Assembly (NCBI RefSeq): GCF_017832355.1
Contig: NZ_JAFIBY010000007.1
Location: forward strand, 224,411-288,410
Source: Serratia sp. PL17
Lineage (GTDB): Bacteria; Pseudomonadota; Gammaproteobacteria; Enterobacterales; Enterobacteriaceae
Reading direction: 5' to 3'
Length of the DNA stretch: 64,000 bases
Shown: piece after piece, positions 60,888-64,000 of the stretch
Layout: the number at the start of each line of letters is the position of its first letter
Numbering within the stretch: the stretch's first letter is position 1
The notes under the pieces: generated by a model
What the model was told of the DNA's origin: nothing
Database searches by the model: none
What the model saw: only the letters and a program-made list of their open reading frames with translations
Made by a program: the position numbers and the translations under genes

Positions 60888-60941
60888 TCAACCGGTCACA
60901 ATGTGGGGCATAAACTGGTCCCGGTGAGGAAAATCACAACA

Positions 60942-61820
60942 ATGAATAAAAAATTCGGCTGTATTGGCATTGTTGGCCACCCGCGTCACCCTTCGGCGCT
61001 GGCAACGCATGAGATGTTATTTCACTGGCTGGTTGCCCGAGGCTATTCAGTAATGGTTGAACGGCAGATTGCCCAAGATTTGGGGCTAAAAGACGCCGTA
61101 ACCGGTAGCCTGGCCGATATTGGCCAAAAGGCCGATTTGGCCGTGGTCGTTGGCGGTGACGGCAATATGCTTGGCGCTGCGCGCGTATTGGCCCGTTACG
61201 ACATTAAAGTGATCGGTGTTAACCGCGGCAATCTCGGTTTCCTGACCGATCTCGACCCCGATAACGCATTGCAGCAACTGGCCGACGTGCTGGAAGGCGA
61301 GTACATCGATGAACAGCGCTTCCTGCTGGAAACCATCGTGCACAAAGAGAACCAACAGTGCCGTATCAGCACCGCCATCAACGAAGTGGTACTGCACCCC
61401 GGCAAAGTGGCGCACATGATTGAGTTCGAAGTGTATATCGACGATCGCTTTGCCTTCTCGCAACGTTCCGATGGCCTGATTATCGCTACGCCGACCGGTT
61501 CGACCGCCTACTCGCTTTCCGCCGGTGGGCCAATCCTGACGCCGTCGCTGGAGGCCATTGCGCTGGTGCCGATGTTCCCGCACACCCTTTCGGCCCGCCC
61601 GCTGGTGATCAACGGCAACAGTACTATCCGATTGAAGTTTTCCCAAATTGGTAGCGATCTGGAAATCAGCTGCGACAGTCAAATCGCGCTGCCTATTCAG
61701 GAAGGTGAAGAGGTTTTGATACGCCGTAGTGATTTCCATTTGAATCTTATTCATCCGAAGGACTACAGCTATTTCAATACGTTAAGCACCAAGCTCGGTT
61801 GGTCAAAAAAATTATTCTAA
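60942..61820 (+). CDS. nadK: NAD kinase
   Basis: 292 residues from ATG 60942 ([26 protein letters not shown]), the E. coli length. [13 protein letters not shown] (GGDG), [11 protein letters not shown] and [16 protein letters not shown] are the NAD-kinase motifs. Makes NADP from NAD and ATP. Divergent from grpE. Confidence 0.98.
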   Translation: MNKKFGCIGIVGHPRHPSALATHEMLFHWLVARGYSVMVERQIAQDLGLKDAVTGSLADIGQKADLAVVVGGDGNMLGAARVLARYDIKVIGVNRGNLGFLTDLDPDNALQQLADVLEGEYIDEQRFLLETIVHKENQQCRISTAINEVVLHPGKVAHMIEFEVYIDDRFAFSQRSDGLIIATPTGSTAYSLSAGGPILTPSLEAIALVPMFPHTLSARPLVINGNSTIRLKFSQIGSDLEISCDSQIALPIQEGEEVLIRRSDFHLNLIHPKDYSYFNTLSTKLGWSKKLF

Positions 61821-61838
61821 AAATTGCGCCAGCCTCTT

Positions 61839-61880
61839 TACTGTATATAAAACCAGTTTATACTGTATGAAACTACAGTT
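61839..61880 (+). promoter_or_regulatory. Tandem LexA boxes of recN
   Basis: TACTGTATATAAAACCAGTT (61839-61858) and TACTGTATGAAACTACAGTT (61861-61880), two SOS boxes just before recN, as in E. coli. Strong repression and large SOS induction are expected. Confidence 0.92.
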
Positions 61881-61906
61881 ATGTGTTTATACACAGGAAG
61901 GTTCCC

Positions 61907-63568
61907 ATGCTGGCGCAATTGACCATCAGCAATTTTGCTATCGTTCGTGAGTTGGAAATAGATTTTCAACCGGGTATGACTGCGATTACCGGTGAAACCG
62001 GCGCCGGTAAATCGATCGCCATCGACGCGCTGGGGCTATGCCTCGGTAACCGTGCCGACGGTAACGTCGTTCGCTTGGGAGCCGCCCGTGCCGATATCTG
62101 TGCTCGCTTTTCGCTGGCAGACACCCCGTCCGCCCGCCAATGGCTAGAGCAAAATCAATTAGACGACAGTAATGAGTGCCTGCTGCGCCGGGTGATCAAT
62201 GCAGATGGCCGCTCACGCGGTTTTATCAATGGCACTGCCGTCCCCCTTTCGCAACTGCGCGAACTCGGTCAGCGTTTGATTCAAATCCACGGCCAGCATG
62301 CTCACCAATTACTGCTCAAGCCCGAGCATCAAAAACAACTGCTCGACGCCTATGCCGACGAACCTGCTCTGCTGATCCAGATGCAGCAGGCTTACCAGCG
62401 GTGGCACCAAAGCTGCCGCGAACTGGCTCACCATCAGCAACAATCCATCGAGCGTGATGCACGTAAACAGCTACTGCAATACCAATTAAAAGAGCTGAAC
62501 GAGTTTGCACCGCAGGCGGGCGAATTTGAACAAATCGATTCTGAGTTCAAACGCCTGGCCAATAGTGGCCAGTTGTTGACGATCAGCCAGCAAACGCTGC
62601 AATTACTGGCCGATGACGAAGAAAACAACATGCTGAGCCAGCTTTATACCGCCAAACATTTGCTGGTTGAGTTGATCGGGATGGATGAAAAGCTAAGCGG
62701 TCTGCTGGACATGCTGGAAGAGGCTTCAATCCAAATCAGTGAGGCCAGTGATGAACTGCGCCATTATGCCGATCGCATGGATTTGGATCCGAACCGCCTG
62801 CAAGAACTGGAGCAACGCCTGTCGCGGCAAATTAATCTGTCACGTAAGCATCACGTGGCACCAGAGGAGCTGCCTCAATTGCACCAACAGATGCTGGATG
62901 AGCAACAACTGCTATCGCAGCAAGAAAACGATCACGAGCACCTGAACGAAGCAGTCACGCAGCACCATCAGCACGCCCTGCTGTTGGCAGAGCAATTGCA
63001 CCAGAAGCGCCAGCATTATGCCGCCGAACTGACCACGTTGATTACTGACAGCATGCAGGCGCTCTCTATGCCGCACGGTAAGTTCAATATTGATGTGCGC
63101 TTTGAGCCGCAATATTTGAGTGCGGAAGGTGCAACGCGCACCGAGTTTTGTGTGTCCACCAACCCAGGCCAACCGCTACAGGCATTAGCGAAAGTAGCCT
63201 CTGGTGGCGAATTGTCCCGTATCGCATTGGCGATCCAAGTTATCACGGCGCGCAAAATGGAAACGCCGGCACTGATTTTCGACGAAGTGGACGTCGGTAT
63301 CAGTGGCCCAACCGCCGCCATTGTTGGCCGCCTGCTTCGCCAGTTAGGCGAGTCCACGCAGGTGATGTGCGTCACTCACCTGCCGCAAGTCGCAGGCTGC
63401 GGTCATCAGCATCTATTTGTCAGCAAGCAGACCGACGGCACAGAAACCGAAACACAGATGTCGCCATTGGATAAACGAGCCCGTTTACAGGAATTGGCAC
63501 GCCTTCTTGGTGGCAGTGAAGTCACCCGGAACACGCTGGCAAATGCAAAAGAACTGCTTGCTGCATAA
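61907..63568 (+). CDS. recN: DNA repair protein RecN
   Basis: 553 residues from ATG 61907 (AGGAAGG before). SMC-like: Walker [19 protein letters not shown], coiled coil around residues 160-350, signature [16 protein letters not shown] and Walker [15 protein letters not shown]. Holds broken DNA ends in SOS repair. An in-frame upstream start within the LexA region is rejected. Confidence 0.97.
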   Translation: MLAQLTISNFAIVRELEIDFQPGMTAITGETGAGKSIAIDALGLCLGNRADGNVVRLGAARADICARFSLADTPSARQWLEQNQLDDSNECLLRRVINADGRSRGFINGTAVPLSQLRELGQRLIQIHGQHAHQLLLKPEHQKQLLDAYADEPALLIQMQQAYQRWHQSCRELAHHQQQSIERDARKQLLQYQLKELNEFAPQAGEFEQIDSEFKRLANSGQLLTISQQTLQLLADDEENNMLSQLYTAKHLLVELIGMDEKLSGLLDMLEEASIQISEASDELRHYADRMDLDPNRLQELEQRLSRQINLSRKHHVAPEELPQLHQQMLDEQQLLSQQENDHEHLNEAVTQHHQHALLLAEQLHQKRQHYAAELTTLITDSMQALSMPHGKFNIDVRFEPQYLSAEGATRTEFCVSTNPGQPLQALAKVASGGELSRIALAIQVITARKMETPALIFDEVDVGISGPTAAIVGRLLRQLGESTQVMCVTHLPQVAGCGHQHLFVSKQTDGTETETQMSPLDKRARLQELARLLGGSEVTRNTLANAKELLAA

Positions 63569-63593
63569 AAAAGCTCAACTTTTTTACTTTCTT

Positions 63594-63630
63594 GAGGTCT
63601 GACTTTGGCGCTGTTTGCCCGACAGACCTC
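63594..63630 (+). other. Hairpin after recN
   Basis: GAGGTCTG..CAGACCTC is a perfect 8-bp stem with a 21-base loop, 26 bases after the recN stop. Weak T content; may mark the edge of the repeat array or act in termination. Confidence 0.45.
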
Positions 63631-63633
63631 AAA

Positions 63634-64000
63634 TTGTAGCAACGTCACAATTAAGCCCCTCCGGGAACTTAGTCACCCTCAGTGACTGAGGTCAACGAGG
63701 GTAGCCAACACCGCGACAATTTGAAGGATCACGGATATACCCAATAGATTTCACGTTGTAGCAAGGTGGCAACCAAGGGAACCCCCGGGAGCTTAGTCAC
63801 CTCAGTGGCTGGGATAAACGAGGGTAGCCAACACCGCGACAACGTGAAGGATCACGGGTATACCCAATAGATTTCACGTTGTAGCAAGGCGGCAACCAAG
63901 GGAATCCCCGGGAGCTTAGTCACCTCAGTGGCTGGGATAAACGAGGGTAGCCAACACCGCGACAACGTGAAGGATCACGGGTATACCCAATAGATTTCAC
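63634..64000. repeat. Tandem ERIC-type repeat units
   Basis: Three units begin at 63634, 63756 and 63879 (periods 122 and 123), the last running to the window end. Each has GGGAGCTTAGTC, then CTCAGTGGCTGGG, CGAGGGTAGCCAAC and GATCACGGGTATACCC, which match the ERIC (IRU) order of landmarks. Units 2 and 3 are nearly identical, unit 1 diverges, so the array grew by recent duplication. Confidence 0.85.

Noticed and set aside
61883..61906. Upstream GTG start for recN
   Set aside because: It lies right after the LexA box without a ribosome site; the ATG at 61907 has AGGAAGG and the family N-terminus.

Overview
The window is an Enterobacterales chromosome, most likely Serratia, carrying one apparently complete temperate myovirus prophage. 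The host call rests on gene order (pdxJ-recO-era-rnc-lepB-lepA and rseC-rseB-rseA-rpoE/nadB/trmN6/srmB/grcA/ung/grpE/nadK/recN), a Serratia-type phlA/phlB phospholipase pair, and ERIC-type intergenic repeats after recN. No tRNA, rRNA, IS element or CRISPR array was seen.

Left flank (1-5746): pdxJ (cut by the window edge), recO, era, rnc, lepB and lepA, all on the minus strand. Right flank (48681-64000): a membrane protein, then rpoE-rseABC (minus), nadB, trmN6, srmB, phlA-phlB, grcA, ung, grpE, nadK and recN, with recognisable sigma-E, FNR-type, sigma-32 and LexA sites.

The prophage (about 42.9 kb, 5709-48656) is integrated inside the first 14 codons of lepA. A 14-bp core lies at both ends. 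The left copy sits in an intact lepA whose first codons and upstream region are phage-derived; the right copy sits in a 15-codon lepA remnant still attached to the native upstream region. The lysogen therefore transcribes lepA (and lepB after it) from phage DNA, while any native lepA promoter now points at the integrase gene. The phage reads right to left for int, then a plus-strand early block from PL (37.9-47.2 kb: lipoprotein, exonuclease, Sak4-like ATPase, SSB-like protein, ParB-like protein, many small accessory genes, xis). The immunity region holds CI, Cro and CII with clear operators. A minus-strand block follows: antirepressor, replication protein with five 23-bp iterons, DUF968 nuclease, RusA, Q, then holin/lysozyme/Rz/Rz1, terminase, portal, capsid, sheath and tube, tape measure, baseplate and two tail fibres next to attL.

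The most interesting signals are the 5'-end swap of lepA by integration; a lambda-type GGGAAAG slippery site at the terS/terL junction where terL has no ordinary start; a second -1 frameshift site in the tail assembly chaperone; the iteron origin; a dense TGCGCA cluster in terS; a homing-type HNH gene with an in-frame amber; a gene broken at a G8 tract; a lipoprotein moron with its own terminator in the baseplate operon; and a LexA-controlled early phage gene. All function calls come from reading motifs and gene order, without database searches.
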